Shown: positions 44,572 through 58,806, counted from the stretch's first letter. The stretch: 64,000 nucleotides of DNA from Moniliella sp. 'wahieum' (GCA_003971905.1 RSEE01000050.1:372001-436000), one strand, 5' to 3'. Notes: generated by a model from the letters alone, not told the origin. Program-made: numbers and translations.

Positions 44572-44862
44572 ATGCCTATTAAGGGTCGGGCGATACGAGT
44601 GAGACTAAGTACCAAAAGGGAAGCAAAGGATGCACTGGTATTAGGGGAAAGGAAACAGGAACAGCGAAGAGCAGTGAAGAGACGATTTACCCGATTAGCT
44701 ATGAGGACCGTGACAGATGTGGATATTGTCACGGGCGAAGACGGTCTGGCAATAAGCCGGGCGGAGTTTACGCGCACCCTTTGCCTTCCTAACGCCCTTC
44801 CCCTTCCTAATGCCCTCCCCCTTTCTAACGCTCTTCCCCTTCCTAATCCCGTCCCAGATTGA
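44572..44862 (+). CDS. Possible small basic protein ending in 18-bp repeats
   Basis: An ATG at 44572 opens a 96-residue frame, MPIKGRAIRVRLSTKREAKD, rich in Lys/Arg (KQEQRRAVKRRFTRLAMRTV), then VDIVTGEDGLAISRAEFTRT and a repetitive end built on LPNALP units. No family is recognised and no homologous neighbour is present. It may belong to a mobile element, or be chance. Confidence 0.3.
   Translation: MPIKGRAIRVRLSTKREAKDALVLGERKQEQRRAVKRRFTRLAMRTVTDVDIVTGEDGLAISRAEFTRTLCLPNALPLPNALPLSNALPLPNPVPD
44783..44856. repeat. 18-bp minisatellite
   Basis: Four units of CTTCCTAACGCCCTTCCC with small changes. Because 18 is a multiple of three, the frame through it stays open and encodes repeated LPNALP. 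Confidence 0.85.
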
Positions 44863-47106
44863 TCAGTGGGTCAGATTCGATCCGATCCGATTTCAGCTGA
44901 GGCGCGCTGAGGGCCGCCCGCTCCACCCAATAACAGAGCGCGCCCTCTGATTCAATTCAGTTCTCCATCGCGACTAGCTCAACCGCCAGCGCGATTATCA
45001 GTCTACGTATCCAAGCAACAATAGCCGCCTTACGCCCCAGTGAATCGAGAACCCCAGTTTCGTGGTTCCCCCGTTTTCATTGCCCTTGCGACGCCAGTCG
45101 CCCCGGGATTGTTTATCTGACTTCTCTGTGTCGCGCTTGTAGCAACCCCTTTACGACATCAGTCGCCCCACGCCTGTTTACCTTACCTTTCTAGGCTGTC
45201 CGTGTGGTACAGCTGTCTTCCCTGTGTCTTCCCTGGTTTCCCCTGTTCTCCATTCTTCCTCCGTTGCTTTGTTTCCCCTTTAGTCCCTATCTGTTAGCAA
45301 TGATTCGTGGCTTTCCCCCACGGTCCATTGGCGTCTCCCCCTACTCTCTTCGCCAATTCTAGTTGCTCCTCCAACTCCCGTCTTCAGCTCTCAGTTTCCC
45401 CAGCCCAAGTCCAGCCCAGTTCAGCCGCGTGTGATCCCGCCTACAGCCGCGCGCCCCCGGTCTCAGTCAGGCCCTAGGCCAGCAGCGTGAAACCTCCGCT
45501 GTCTCCTCCCCGTCCCTGAGCCCGAAGGCTTCAGACACGCTACTGCCGCCCAAGCCGGTACTACGCGGCCTTGCCATGCATAACTACACAATCTGTCCCC
45601 TTCCAGATCGATTTGGATCTCAGATATATGCTGAGGGCCTGAGTTAGTATTAGCTAGTTAGCTAGTTAGTCCCCAAAGACGAATGCATATATTTTAGGAG
45701 ATAGTCATAGTTACACGGGGTTTTTTTCGGCGCCAAAAACTATTATTTATCCCCTATGTATAGGTTCCCACCACGTGCAGCTTTTTGCTCTCGGCCCTAT
45801 ACAATGTCACCTGTCATGGGGGGAGTCCCGAGGTGGGACCCCCTCTGTAGGATAAGGGTATAAACCCTGGACAGGGCAATCGGTGTCTCGTACGTTAGGT
45901 CCTACTTCAAATCCTGTGGTTGAACCGAGCGGGTGTAGAGGCGAGGGAGAGACCCCTGCTCTAGTTAGGCCTTAGGGTGGCTGCGTGCAAAGACCGCAGC
46001 TCAGACCCTCCGAGGTAGGAGCCGCGTACGTAGGTCGTCAGACCAGTTGAAGGGGTCGAGGATCTCCGACGTTACTCTGTTCCTCAGCGTTACCACACTC
46101 GGTACCCTACCCTGTCGACAAGTCCATGGACCATGGCGGCCGCGGATGATCGATAATATCCGCAGCAGGATGATAATCGATAACGTGTCGACTGGCTCTC
46201 TCCTCGCTAGTCTAACAGTATTGACGCGTGTTGGGCTGAGATATCTAGGACATGCGGGGTTCAGCGTGCGGAGGAGATAGCCGGTGCACCCCGTAACATA
46301 CAATGCCATCTCACCTCTCACATATCTTTCCCTTCTTGCGCTGAGGAACGGTGTACCTTTTATAGCTATGGACAGACCGAAGGGTTTTTCCGGGGCTATA
46401 ACGGGAGGTTATTCGGCTGTGTAACAATTCCTAACCCACGTGCACACATACACACATCTTAAAAGGGGGGACCCTATAGTCTCTGTGGGTTCTTTTTACC
46501 CGTATCCGACTTGCTCCCGCCGCAGAGGGCAGTCTTTTTCCTCCCCCTTTAGCCCCCCCAGCACACTCCGCATGCCTACTGCAACCTTTTACTTGCGCAC
46601 CTTGTTTCTTGCAGCCGTGTTGATTGTCACCGCCGACCCTTGAGGGCAAAAGGCAAATATCACAAAAGCCTGATGGAGGGCAATAGAGGACGTGTTGGTT
46701 CTGAGAATAAGTCCAGGAGGCTATTATGAGAAGGGGAACCTTGTACAGCCGAGGGTACTGGGAAGCAGAGGGAGAGTCCGAGATAATAGGGGGGATGCAT
46801 ATCACGCAGGATGGCGTGGTGGGGGCGATGCCCCAACACAAAAGGCCTACGATCTGTAGCAAAAGGTCTCTATTCCTCCATACAGGATAGCTCCAATTGA
46901 TTATAGTTTCGCGATAAGAGTTGTGATGTACAGAGATATGGAGAGCCCCAAGCATCGGGGCTCCAGAACGTGTGCGCGTTTTGGAAGAAAGATGGGGAGC
47001 CAAGTGATCATGGTTACGAAGCAGGTCTCCTATCATGACCAAAGTGCTCCAGAATGCAAGCAGACGAAAAGGGGAAGGGTCGCGCAGCAGCCCCCCATCC
47101 CCTGCT
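44863..47106. other. Gene-poor block, possibly old mobile-element remains
   Basis: More than 2 kb with no protein-like frame. It has direct words (GATTCGATCCGATCCGATTT; TTAGCTAGTTAGCTAGTTAG near 45650), two separated ACGACATCAGTCGCCC / GCGACGCCAGTCGCCC-like words near 45090 and 45150, and a T-run plus GGCGCC palindrome at 45720. Frames in 46431-47106 are unremarkable. This could be the non-coding remnant of an element, but no terminal repeats or domains support a family. Confidence 0.4.
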
Positions 47107-48645
47107 TTACAACCGAGCCGTGTCGGGCGAATCAGGTGCCGGAGGCGCATCGTCGTGCTGGTCCTTACTCTGTGCCTTCTCTTCGTCCTTACTGGGTGAT
47201 GGCGTCTTGCCCTCGTAATCGTCGGCAAAGGCCTGAAGGATCTCCTTTTGCTTCGATGTGAGTGCCCGAGGCATCCGGACGTTGAACTGGACAAGCAGGT
47301 CGCCCTTGCGCACCTTTGATGTTGGGGTAGCGTATGGGTTCAGCACAGGAATGCCTCGGCCCTCAATGAGCAGTTGGTCCGATGGCTGAGTGCCTGGCGG
47401 AACACGAAGGTCCACCGTTCCATCCAGTGTCGGGATCTTAACCCGCCCCCCACATGGCAGTGTAAAAGGGGATCTGAGCGTTGTACAGCAAATTGCTACT
47501 TGTCGGCGCCATGTTTTTGCTCGGCTGCACCCCAATGCGGACGTACAAATTCCCCTTGGGCCCTTGCCTTCCAGCGGCGCATGACCCAGGCCGTCGAGAC
47601 GGATCTTGACGCCATCGTCAACACCGGCAGGAACTTTGACTTCTTCGGTGAGTGTCTTGCGCACTCGTCCCAAACCAGAGCAGGAGGTACAGTTATCCTT
47701 GGGGTCGTGACTTTCGCCAGACCCATGGCAGGCCGGCAGGTAGTCGCCATCTGGAACCCGTTGAGGACAAAGGTCTTGGACCCCGAGCCATTGCACTCCT
47801 TGCACTTGTTTTCTTCGCTCCCTCCTTCAAACCAGAGCCATGGCAGGTCCCGCACTCACTTAGTGCACTAACCGAAACCTTCTGGTGGTACCGCGCGCCG
47901 CTTCCTCGAACGACAATGTTATGCGGGCATCAATGTCATCACCGCCACGTTCACGGGACCTTGGCCGCCACGGGAACGACCCCCTGCACCAAAGTTCCCA
48001 AACAATGGTCAAAGATCGACTCGGCACCCCCATCCCGCCCATGTTCTGGAAACCCCAAAGCCGCCAAAGCCACCAGCGCCAGCCCCACCCATGCCTCCAT
48101 ATCCTGGAACCGGCTGATCCATCAGTGGTGCCGTATTGGTCGTACATGGAGCGTTTTTTCTCGTCAGAGGACCTGGGTACAAGGCAAATGTTGTCGTTGT
48201 CAGTGAACCCGCATGGGCAGAGGCACGAAGATTGAGAGATGGGAAAAACGTACATCGTACGCTTCCTGGATCTGCATAAACTGGTCCTTGGCCTTCGCAT
48301 CCGGGTTGGTGTCGGGATGAAGCTTCTTGGCTAGGCCATAGTATGCGGACTTGTCTCCTTGGCCGAGGCAACCTTCTGACACCGAGAGAGCGTACAGATC
48401 CTTCGCTGCGGAAGCGGAGGCGCGGACGAGGAGGTGAAGGTGCGGGCATCCATGCGGGCGGGCGCCCAAGCGCTGGCGCGCGCGGGGGAGGCAATGGGGC
48501 GGGCGGGGCGAGGGCGCAGAGGGAAGGTGGTGTGGGCGTAGGTGCGGGTGCGGGTGCCCGCCGCCGCCGCAGCGCCGGTGGCAGCGAGGTGGGCGTGCAC
48601 GGCGATGGTGCTGGCAGGGGCAGAGAGAGCAGTGGTGGGCAGCAT
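47107..48645 (-). CDS. MDJ1: Mitochondrial DnaJ/Hsp40 co-chaperone (MDJ1-like)
   Basis: A type I J-protein that stimulates mitochondrial Hsp70 in matrix protein folding. The ATG at 48645 opens [20 protein letters not shown] and an Arg/Ser/Ala-rich presequence ending [14 protein letters not shown], as expected for matrix import. The J domain has [20 protein letters not shown] with the HPD motif and FMQIQEAYD; an intron with GTACGT donor at 48253 follows, then [16 protein letters not shown] and a Gly-rich region. Four CxxCxGxG zinc-finger repeats are present ([31 protein letters not shown]). The substrate-binding part contains [40 protein letters not shown] and [20 protein letters not shown], and an acidic tail ends at 47107. 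Frame changes occur near 48410, 48170, 48100, 47870, 47740 and 47480. Confidence 0.9.
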
Positions 48646-49474
48646 GCCTGGTCCAGCGGGTGGAAGAAGGAGCAAGGGGAGAGCGGCGGCAGGCACCAAG
48701 GAAGCGCTGCGATTGATTGCTGCCGAGGCGGAGCGAAAGGACAAGTCTTCGATAAATTTCGGGCCGCCACCAGCACGTGCCGGCACACTGGCGCTGTGCC
48801 GGGGGTGATCCCAGCGGCCCAAGAAAATTCCTCCGCCTTCCGCCCGGCGGCTGCCATGCTGACCCGCCCGGTTAGACAGGCGCCGTGGGCCGACACCGCC
48901 CAGTCACCCACCGTCACCCACCGCTCACCGGTCCCTGCTCAGCCGCTCAGCCGCAGTGCCTGGGGCTCAGCTGAGCTCAGCCTCTCAGTGGCTCACCGCT
49001 CACCGTATCCGACAATCTGACACAGCCTCGCTGAGTAACCAGTACGCAGTATGCAGTACGGGCCATCCATCAATATTCAATCACCGATCACGCGACAACA
49101 CGGACCACGGATGCTTACCACACGTCATTGATCATCGATCATCATGATCACCTGTTACATGCTGGTAGCAAGCCGCCTTTCAGATCCCAGATAGCTCCTC
49201 CTTCTGCCAGCCCCCCTTCGCATCCTTGGGCGCCGCCTCGCTACTGCCGTTTCCTCTCAGTCATCCTCTCCACCGTCTTGACACAGGCTCAGCTGGCACA
49301 CCTTTGAGCGTGTGTCGCCGAACAAATAGCCGCGCAAGAGTCGATGCCAAGATGCGCGTTCTGAACTGCAGGCTATGGCGTCGATGATCCATGAGGAAGA
49401 AGGACAAAAAGTGGTTTCGCCGGAAAGCACAACCAAGTTCACCATAGGGCTAACCCGCCCCGCGCGCGCTTCTC
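48646..49474. other. Intergenic stretch, promoter of MDJ1 and 3' side of DPM1
   Basis: Contains dense GCTCACCG/CTCAGC words near 48920-49010 and CGATCATCGATCATCATGATCA (TCGA/CATG words) near 49130. No protein-like frame beyond the uncertain DPM1 end. Confidence 0.5.
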
Positions 49475-51357
<1,883 letters not shown>

Positions 51358-52688
51358 TCAGCCACGCGCAACGCCAGATACACCATGACCACAGCGGAGG
51401 CACGTCCAGGGTGCTTCACCCGGGTCCGCCGCAGCCTGGTCCGCCGTTTCCTCTGCCAGCAAGGCGGAGGCAAGACAGTAAAATCGTATGCACACCCACA
51501 CGGCATGCTGTGCTGGGAGGGAGATAACCGATTCGGCTTCGACCTGGGCGAGACCAGGGGTGGCCAGCACCTCTCCGCTTCCCTCCTCGGTTCATCCACA
51601 TCCGCCACTGCCGCCCTGGCAAATGCGAGGGGTCAAGCGGGTTGGCAGAAAGGCCGTCGCTCAAGTGAAAGTTGGGTCGAGTATGCTCACTTGCCTCTGG
51701 TGCGATTGCAGAGCCGGTCCTCCCGCCCGTACCCAACACAATGGGCAGAGGTGAGAGTCCAGGCTTGAGCTGGGGGTAAATCTTGTGTTTCCTCGGCCGC
51801 CGGCCCACCAGCGCCCATAATCTGCTTGACTCGGGCTGTCTGGGTTTCGGAAAGGTGACGGACGCGCTTGATGATCCTTTTGGCGCGCAGGAGAGGAAGC
51901 AGAAGACAAGAAACTCGGTGAGGGCCTGCCAAACCAATTGTCGATTGAGAAATTCAAACGATACGTTTCGGGCCGCGGACCGGTGGCGTACACAAGGCGG
52001 AGATGCCCAGCACGCGGTCCGCAAGAGAGCGGTATTTCCCATTGACAAGGAATGCCGAAGATTGAGAATTGAGAAAAGAGCCCACGACTAGCAGACGCCT
52101 CGCCGTGTCACTGAGTTGCTCTGTGAGCCGAGCGAGCCGGGAAAGAGAAAGGGCATTGTCGGAGGGATAGACGTCACGCTCGGTGGCAGCCGCAGCGGCG
52201 GCGGCAAGGCGGGAGTGGAGGTAGGAGAAGGATAGCAGTAATGAGCGGGTAGGCAGCCTTCTGCACTAGACTCAAGGGAGCGTCAACAGCTGCACCCGTA
52301 AAGGAAGCGCCATGGGCACGCTCATTGCGATAACGCAGATTTTGCATTGAGGCCCCATAGTAGCAGCACGCGGGGCCCATATGGCAAGGCGACAGAGGGC
52401 AAGACGGAGAACAAGCAGCAGTTCAGGCTGCCATGCCACCGCGAGTCCTGATTGCAACGTGTCCAGAGCGGAGCGGAGGGGAGCGAGGAGCATGGTTTGC
52501 AGCTCGTCGTCGAGCAGCTCCGCGTCAAGTTGGCCAACACGGGCTACCCGCAGGGCGGGTGCATTCACCTCGCCCTGGCGCAGGGCACGGTGGATGGAGC
52601 GCACATCAGGAGCAGCCTCTCTGGCGGAGGCAGCCCAGAACGGCTCGAGAGGCGATGTGGCAGCACTGGGCGAAGGAGGTCGACGCAT
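51358..52688 (-). CDS. PEX2: Peroxin PEX2, RING-type peroxisomal ubiquitin ligase
   Basis: PEX2 is a membrane RING E3 that works with PEX10 and PEX12 to ubiquitinate the import receptor PEX5. The ATG at 52688 gives MRRPPSPSAATSPLEPFWAA. The Pex2/Pex12 N-terminal signature is clear: ALRVARVGQLDAELLDDELQ, VAWQPELLLVLRLALCRLAI, then YYGASMQNLRYRNERAHG. Further on are SLVQKAAYPLITAILL, SRLARLTEQLSDTARRLLVV, FEFLNRQLVWQALTEFLVF and LLRAKRIIKRVRHLSETQTA. RING pieces follow: HLCPLCW, a CxC/H-like AVCGCAYDFYCLASALLAEE and WTCLRCGHGV with a stop at 51358. Several frame changes (near 52380, 52230, 52050, 51900, 51780 and in the RING linker) interrupt the chain. The zinc ligands cannot all be fixed because of them. 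A direct overlap with the 51.2-51.7 kb plus-strand frames is judged antisense shadow. Confidence 0.82.
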
Positions 52689-53192
52689 AGCGGGCGCTGA
52701 TGGATGGAGCTTGGTTGCGGCAGAGCGGCGATTCACGCTCCAGACAGGGTAAATGGGGTTTCCCGGCTGCCTTGGCGGTGTGGGGAAACGGGGGCTTGAG
52801 GCGGAAATGCATGGGGCGGAATGCCATCACCGATCACCGATCACCGATGGTTCCCGCCTAAGGCCTAAAGTTAGGCCTAACGTAACGTCCAAGCTTCAAG
52901 CTTCAGCGCTTCAGCAAGGGAGCTGTGGCGTTTCAACTTTGCAATTCCAGCGCGCTGCTTCCGGCACACATCGGACTGCGTGGACTGTGGAGCGGCGGGG
53001 CGGCGCCTTCGCACACGACCCCACAACACGCGGGACGTTGCACGTGAGCATCGAACAAAGCGGAGGCAACAATGCCAATACCTGGCGGGTCATCGCCATT
53101 CCTACCTCTCCTACTTGTGCTGCATCAGTTCTGCGTGTGGTACTAGACGAAGAGCTAGGAGAGGGGAGGGGAGGGAAGGGAGGTGTGGATTT
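52689..53192. other. Promoter of PEX2 and 3' side of OPT gene, with arrays
   Basis: No gene seen. Two heptamer arrays at 52824-52916 lie 140-230 bp upstream of the PEX2 start codon. Confidence 0.5.
52824..52916. repeat. Heptamer arrays TCACCGA and TCAAGCT
   Basis: ATCACCGATCACCGATCACC (three TCACCGA units) is followed, after AAGGCCTAAAGTTAGGCCTA, by CAAGCTTCAAGCTTCAGCGC, where the tetramer changes from AGCT to GCGC. Confidence 0.85.
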
Positions 53193-56058
53193 TTAGAGGG
53201 CAGGGCTAGGAAGGGGACAGTGCTCGCTGTCCCGGGCTGGATTGAGGAACCAGTGGGGAACGGAGATGACCTTGAGGACACTGATCGTCAACAGGAAGCA
53301 GGCTAGCGCATTGATGCTCGCGCCGGCATCCAGAGCAGCACTGAGGACATAGTTGTACCGCTCAAACCATTGCGGGTGGCGCTTGCGGGCCCATTGTTGC
53401 GACAACCAAGCGACAATGAACCTGTCGTGATGATCTGAATAAGACATGATAGGTGGGCAGGTCAGTAGGAGAACCGCACACACACACCAACAAGGGCTGG
53501 ACGTACATTGGTGGGCACTTGGGGTGGCGTACCCGCGCCATGAATGAGGATGGGGAAGGCGATGTGTTTGAGCCACTGGGTTCCGTAGCGCTTGTGGAGC
53601 ACCCAAGGGATCAAAGGCAGCACAGCCCCCAAGAGGAAGCCCCAGTACAAGATGTGGTATTTTCCAGCGAAAAACTCGGCAGGGCCCACCACTCCCCAGA
53701 TGATCGAGGCACTATAAAAAATGTGGAGTTTGCGGCCGGTCCACTGGCCTGTAGGGTCCTCCTCGGTACCGTCAAGGAATTGACGGTAGCTGTTCGAGGG
53801 TGAAAGGACAATCCGCAACACGATCAAGTTCACCACACACCCAACCACCGTGCCCCACAACTGGACAATGGCCATACTGAACGATCGCAGTCCAAAGTCA
53901 GAGTGGATGCATGGGAGGTAATAGCGGTAGAGGAAGGACGTACCTTTTGGGTGGAACCTTCATGTAATGCGCCAGCTTGAGATCGGCAAGAAGGTCTTGC
54001 GCCTGGGACATGCTCATATAGCCGTAGCACTTGATGAGCACATTGGCGATTGGCTTACCGGAAAACGTAGCCAGCAACAAACTCATAATCACGTTTAGCC
54101 CAATCCCGGTATTGCTCACCGCCTTGAGCACTCCCACGGGTACGACGAAGATGGCACCAATTGCGATGGCAAGAAACAGGCCCCAGAGGGGCAACTGCAG
54201 TTCAGGGTGGGTCCAAATCAGCCAAATCGAGCCGGTCAAAGAAGCGCCCAAAGTCCACATGTACCACGAATGGGGCACATCATCGTATGCGCGCATCAGC
54301 CGGTTGTGCACATCCTCTGTCGGAGGGTAGAAAATGGCACGGCGAATATCGTCCCAATGCCAGAGGGCGACGTGGGTGAGCATCGAGGTTAGCACAGCAA
54401 AGCTCAAACCGTAGGTCATGGCGAAAAAGGGTGTTAAAAGCAACGGCCGTTTTGCTCCCAGGCAGCCCGGTCCAAGGTTTTGTCGTGCGGCACAAGGACA
54501 CTTTCCACGTCAAAGGGTAGGTACGACGCATTGTACAGCTGCGAGCCAATAGCAGAGGGAAACGATTTCGCATCCCAAAATTGCTGAAGTACAGAAGGGG
54601 GGCGATGATATACATCATGCCTGCGATTCCCACGAAAAAGTTGACATTGGCTGGAGGAAAACAGAGAGGTAAGTATGATTAATCAAGAGAGACACAAAGA
54701 GGAGTACACATACCCCACTATGCAAGAAGAAGATTACATTGGGAACAGCACAAATCAAGAGATACGGTCAGAGAAGAAAGGCAAGCTAGAACGGAGAACG
54801 CACCCAAGGTGTGAAGAGTGGTCCACTGTCGCCAATGGCGTTCCAGTCAAAGCTCAAGTCGAGGAAACCGAAACCTTTGTACCCGCTAGACAAACGCGGA
54901 GTGTGCTGCTCCTATTGTTGAAAAGACAGAGGAGAGCGATGCTGGACAGAGTCGGTGCCAACAGTGAAGGAAGGAACTGGTAGACAAAGATGGCGATAAA
55001 CACAGCATTGAACACACGCAAGCGGGCTTGAGTAAGCCACCCATGGCGGTCGCCGTGCAGGGTGTAAAACAAGGAGCAGGTGACAAGGTTTCCAGGGTAG
55101 ATCATCGCGACAGGCCGAACAAGAATGTCGTGGACCATGCCGGCGAAGCCAAAGCCCAGAGTCTGGGTTGTTATGAGTAGGATCGAGGCGGCTGTGTTGG
55201 AGAGTTTTTGGTGGAAGAAGAGATCTTGGATGTTGATGATGTCAGATGCGTATGCCGATGATGCCCTGAAGAGGCCAAGACAGCGATCAACAGATGTTCT
55301 CTGTTCATCAACAAGGTCAGAATGCAAAGGTCAGCCGGCAAAAGCCCATATAAGAGGCAGCTCGATGTAGGCACAGGGAGACGAACTTGACATTGAATGG
55401 ACCCGGATTGAGCTCAAACGAGCCCAAGAAGGGTACATGGATGCTGAGGCGGGGCAGAGCGCGAGCCATCCACTGGCCCAAGGGCAGGGAAGCGAGGATG
55501 ACAAAGTAAGGTGAAAAAGAAGGGCTGTGGAACGGGGGAGAGGGCCGGCAGGGGGTCAGGACTAGGTCGACGCATAAGAGCAAGAAAAACGAACGAGTTA
55601 CTGCGATAAAAGAAGAGCTATCATATATCAAGCAAGACTTGTAATTCGTATCCAAACTGAGCTGGCTGAGGGAAGGAATAACGTACCTGGCTAACGGCGG
55701 CGCCGGTGATGCAGAAAGCCGTGCCAATCAACATCACTCGGAACGTAAGTGCAGGAAGACTGGGGTCGTCCGTCTCGGGCACAGCTTGTGCAATTAGGCG
55801 CATCGGGTCATCCTCATCATCTTCGTCGATTGTGACGCCGGGCTGCTCGAGATCCACGTCATGCGGGCGGGACCCGCTGGGGAGGAGGTGCTGGAGCTGA
55901 ATCGCGTCGGACGGCTCGGTGAGATCATCGTTATCGGCATCGTCGAGGTCGTCGGCGTCGACAGCATACGCGTATTCGTCTTGGTACATGTCATTACTGG
56001 CGCTGCCGGGACGCTTGCCGGGCGGGAGGGGGGATTTCTGGCCGGACCGGCTGGCCAT
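53193..56058 (-). CDS. OPT-family oligopeptide transporter
   Basis: A multi-pass plasma-membrane transporter of small peptides (OPT family). The ATG at 56058 opens an acidic cytosolic N-terminus (MASRSGQKSPLPPGKRPGSA, ADDLDDADNDDLTEPSDAIQ) and the first helix, FRVMLIGTAFCITGAAVSQ; an intron with GTACGT donor begins at 55686. Family blocks follow: SPYFVILASLPLGQWMARAL, FLGSFELNPGPFNVKF, EHLLIAVLASS, SAYASDIINIQDLFF, FGFAGMVHDILVRPVAMIYP, NVNFFVGIAGMMYIIAPLLY, FAMTYGLSFAVLTSMLTHVA, SWYMWTLGASLTGSIWLIWT, VLKAVSNTGIGLNVIMSLLL, IANVLIKCYGYMSMSQAQDL and YHILYWGFLLGAVLPLIPWV. The stop is TAA at 53193. Several introns and some frame changes (near 54480, 54590, 54870) are evident. The NPGPFNxK motif and YGYMSMSQA are diagnostic. 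Confidence 0.92.
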
Positions 56059-57263
56059 GGTGCTGGGCAAGGAGGCGAAGCGCTGATGCAGCACCTCGGA
56101 CACGGGCGCAGACGCAGACGTGAGAGCAGACACAGCCACGTGGCGGGGGGAGGAGGCGTCGGGGCCATGAAAGCCAGAGCGGAGGAGGCGAGGCTGGATG
56201 CTGGCTGAGGCGGAGCAGTGCGGAGCTGGCCGGACAGACGGCCGGCTGACTGCTCGCTGCGGCGACGAGCAGCCGCTGGCTTCGACCGGTGCAGCCCGCA
56301 TAACCCTCACCCATGCCCGTCCACGTGGAGCCCAGGTGGCCTCTGCCGCTGCACCCGCCAGGGCACGTGACGTCACCCGTCACGCTCTTCCCGAGTACTC
56401 CGTCTACTGAGTTTTATTGTGCAGCCGCCAAGGGAACATTGAAATTGTGCCCCAGCGATGCCACCTACCACAAACCGCTTGACAGGCAGAATTGCGGCCC
56501 CACTGGTCTCGATACTTAGAGACGACTCTCTTGTAAGTACTGAGTGCACTGTCTCCTGTCCAGCATGCCTCACCTCTTGGATCTTAGCCCCGCCAACGAA
56601 TGATCCTTCCTCTCGTTCGCAATTGACTGCTTTCGTTGATGGCTTTGAGGCGCCGTGGAAAATGCTGAAGTGCTGAGTCATGTAGACTCTCGGATCAGAT
56701 CGATCAGATGCAGATCTCGACACGTGCTACTTAGTGAGAAAGCAGAGGAGCACGAGGAATGCGCGACCCTGATAGGCGCGACGTTTCTTTGTGCCTACTG
56801 TCTACTAGTCAGTTGCTAGATAAATCCAGTTAACTACCAGTTGAAATCGCTCTCCTCCGTTTTTCTGTCGAATGTTGATCGTCAGAAAAAGGGAGTTGCT
56901 CCCCTTCGTCGGAAACTCATTGTCTTCCTGACAGGTACCATCATAATTCTGAAGAACTGTCAGGAGTTGGCATATTCACCTCACCGCGGCCAATGGCATG
57001 TGTAAAAGATAAGGCAGATGCATGACGGAGGGAGCTAGACAAGAGAGTGTGGATACAGTGGGTGAAATGGTGAAAAAACGCAGATCAGACACGTAGAGGG
57101 ATAATCGATAATCGATGACATGTGAAACGAGGGTTCCACCCCAGACGCGGAACCGTCGACTGGGCAACCGGGAGAGAAGCCAAAAGGGAGGGTGTGGGTC
57201 CGGTCGAACTGTCATCGGGACCTTTTGGTGAAGTAGGATTCATATGGTGCGAAAGGAGAATGC
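56059..57263. other. Intergenic region upstream of OPT gene
   Basis: GC-rich promoter-proximal sequence to about 56400, then about 850 bp with no recognisable feature apart from TGATAATCGATAATCGATGA-like words at 57101-57120. Confidence 0.5.
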
Positions 57264-58362
57264 CTACCCCCAAAAAGCCCAAACAAGTCCGACCGGATTA
57301 ACAGACTGAACGTAATACGTCGATGAAGCAAGCAGGTGCAGCAGGGCTCTTATTGACGCCCATTTCCCACTGTGGCTCCCCGGCGATTCTTGTGGCCGCG
57401 GGTAGGGAGATGAGACTGGGCGCGACCGAAGAAGAGCTTGGAGGATTTCGGATGCAGCTCTGGTCTTGAATATGACCATCGCTCGGAAGCCAGATGTGGT
57501 CATTACGTTCCCACAGGGCTGCTGCCTCGGCGTCAGTGCCGACGGCAGGCAGAAGCGAACGTTTGCTCGTCTCATTCCCAACGGAACCTTGCGGGGAGGT
57601 GGAGTTCGAATGTTGGGAAAGGGGATGCCAACCCCCAAGCCCACAGCCAGTCCAACAATCAGGAAGATAACGACGAAAATGCAAATGCGCATGGTGCGAA
57701 TGGCGTTTTGGTGAGAACGCACGTACTTCTCACTCTGTTCCGTAAGTGGATCGGACTTGTCCTGGGCATGATGTTGCGCCAAGGAAAATCGTTTCCAAAA
57801 CGCAGCACCAGATCCTTGTACGTCCCATTCAGCCCCGTCCCCGTTGAATCCCCAGAAGGCTTCTCCGGCTTGAGCTTGACGAAATTGCTTCTCAGTGCTG
57901 AGATTGGGACTATCGCCCATGCCCGGAGCGATGCGGACCGGCCCGGGAGTGATTGGCTGGCCTACAAGCGAGCCATGGTCCTGCGCAGCGTCGAGGGTTT
58001 ACGCTGCATATTGCTAGCACCCATATACGACTGGAGCGAACCTTGACTAGGCTGCGCATGGTGGCGAGAGGAGAAAGCGTGTAAGCTGCGTCGGAGAAGG
58101 GAGGCTTACGAGCCGGCCGTTGCGCCGGTGCCTGTGCCTGGGCAGGCAACCCATGTCCCATTTCATGCTGAGGGCTGGACTGAAATTGCTGGGCGTAAGC
58201 CGAAGGAGACACCACCCCAGCCCGTCCAACGGCAGCCGACGGCATAGCCACCCCCCCGGGCACGCGTCCTCCTGCCCCACTAAACCCGGCTGGGCTGGGT
58301 GGTTGCACTCCGGGCGGCCTGGAGCGCAGGGTGACTCGCCTGGCGTGCCACAGCAAAGGCAT
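57264..58362 (-). CDS. Single-pass membrane protein, unknown
   Basis: From an ATG at 58362 the chain reads MPLLWHARRVTLRSRPPGVQ, then a Gln/Pro/Ser-rich cytosolic-type region (SPSAYAQQFQSSPQHEMGHG). After frame changes or a small intron near 58000-57950 it continues PNLSTEKQFRQAQAGEAFWG, FNGDGAEWDVQGSGAAFWKR, SDPLTEQSEKYVRSHQNAIR and a single membrane helix, MRICIFVVIFLIVGLAVGLG, followed by a Ser/Pro-rich lumenal or extracellular part (NDHIWLPSDGHIQDQS, NPPSSSSVAPSLISLP). The layout, long N-terminal tail then one helix, is type II-like. No known domain follows within the window. The start and end are uncertain; 57264-57298 are the possible stops. Confidence 0.5.
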
Positions 58363-58783
58363 AGGTTCCACGAATGCGTCTTTAGAAGTGATGGAAGACT
58401 CGGAGCTGGAAGAGTAAAGATTGAGGTTTTCCAGCAGCTCCCCTGGCGGTCGCGGTGGTGCGCATGGGCGCAGACATGGTAAAGAGCGTGGTGGGTGTGG
58501 AAAGAGAGGGGAAGGGGGGGGGGCTGGGAGAAGAAAGAAAGAAAACAAGAAAGAAAGGAAAGGTGGTGGTGAAGCTTGAAGGAGAAGAAGGTGTTCTCGA
58601 AGCTGAAGTGATCTGCAGACGGTAGTTGAAGCTGCCCTGTACGCGGGCTCACACTGCCGCCCTCGACGCAACTGAGGACCACGCATACAGGCGAACGGCC
58701 AGTACAGGGCCTGCGCTTCTCTCCAGTGTACTGCAATTCCCTCAGCGTATTACAATTCCCTCGACATGTGATCGAGGGGGGGG

Positions 58784-58806
58784 TAGATGATCGATGATCG
58801 ATGATG
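58784..58806. repeat. Heptamer array, TGATCGA units
   Basis: GATGATCGATGATCGATGATG; the same unit as at 6111 and 9582. Confidence 0.85.

Noticed and set aside
44567-46426. Possible terminal repeat unit bounded by TGTAACA at both ends
   Set aside because: The two words are in direct order but no target duplication, partner repeat or enzyme domain was found, so no element family can be named.
46431-47294. 287-codon minus-strand frame
   Set aside because: Overlaps the MDJ1 C-terminus in another frame and has no protein character beyond it.
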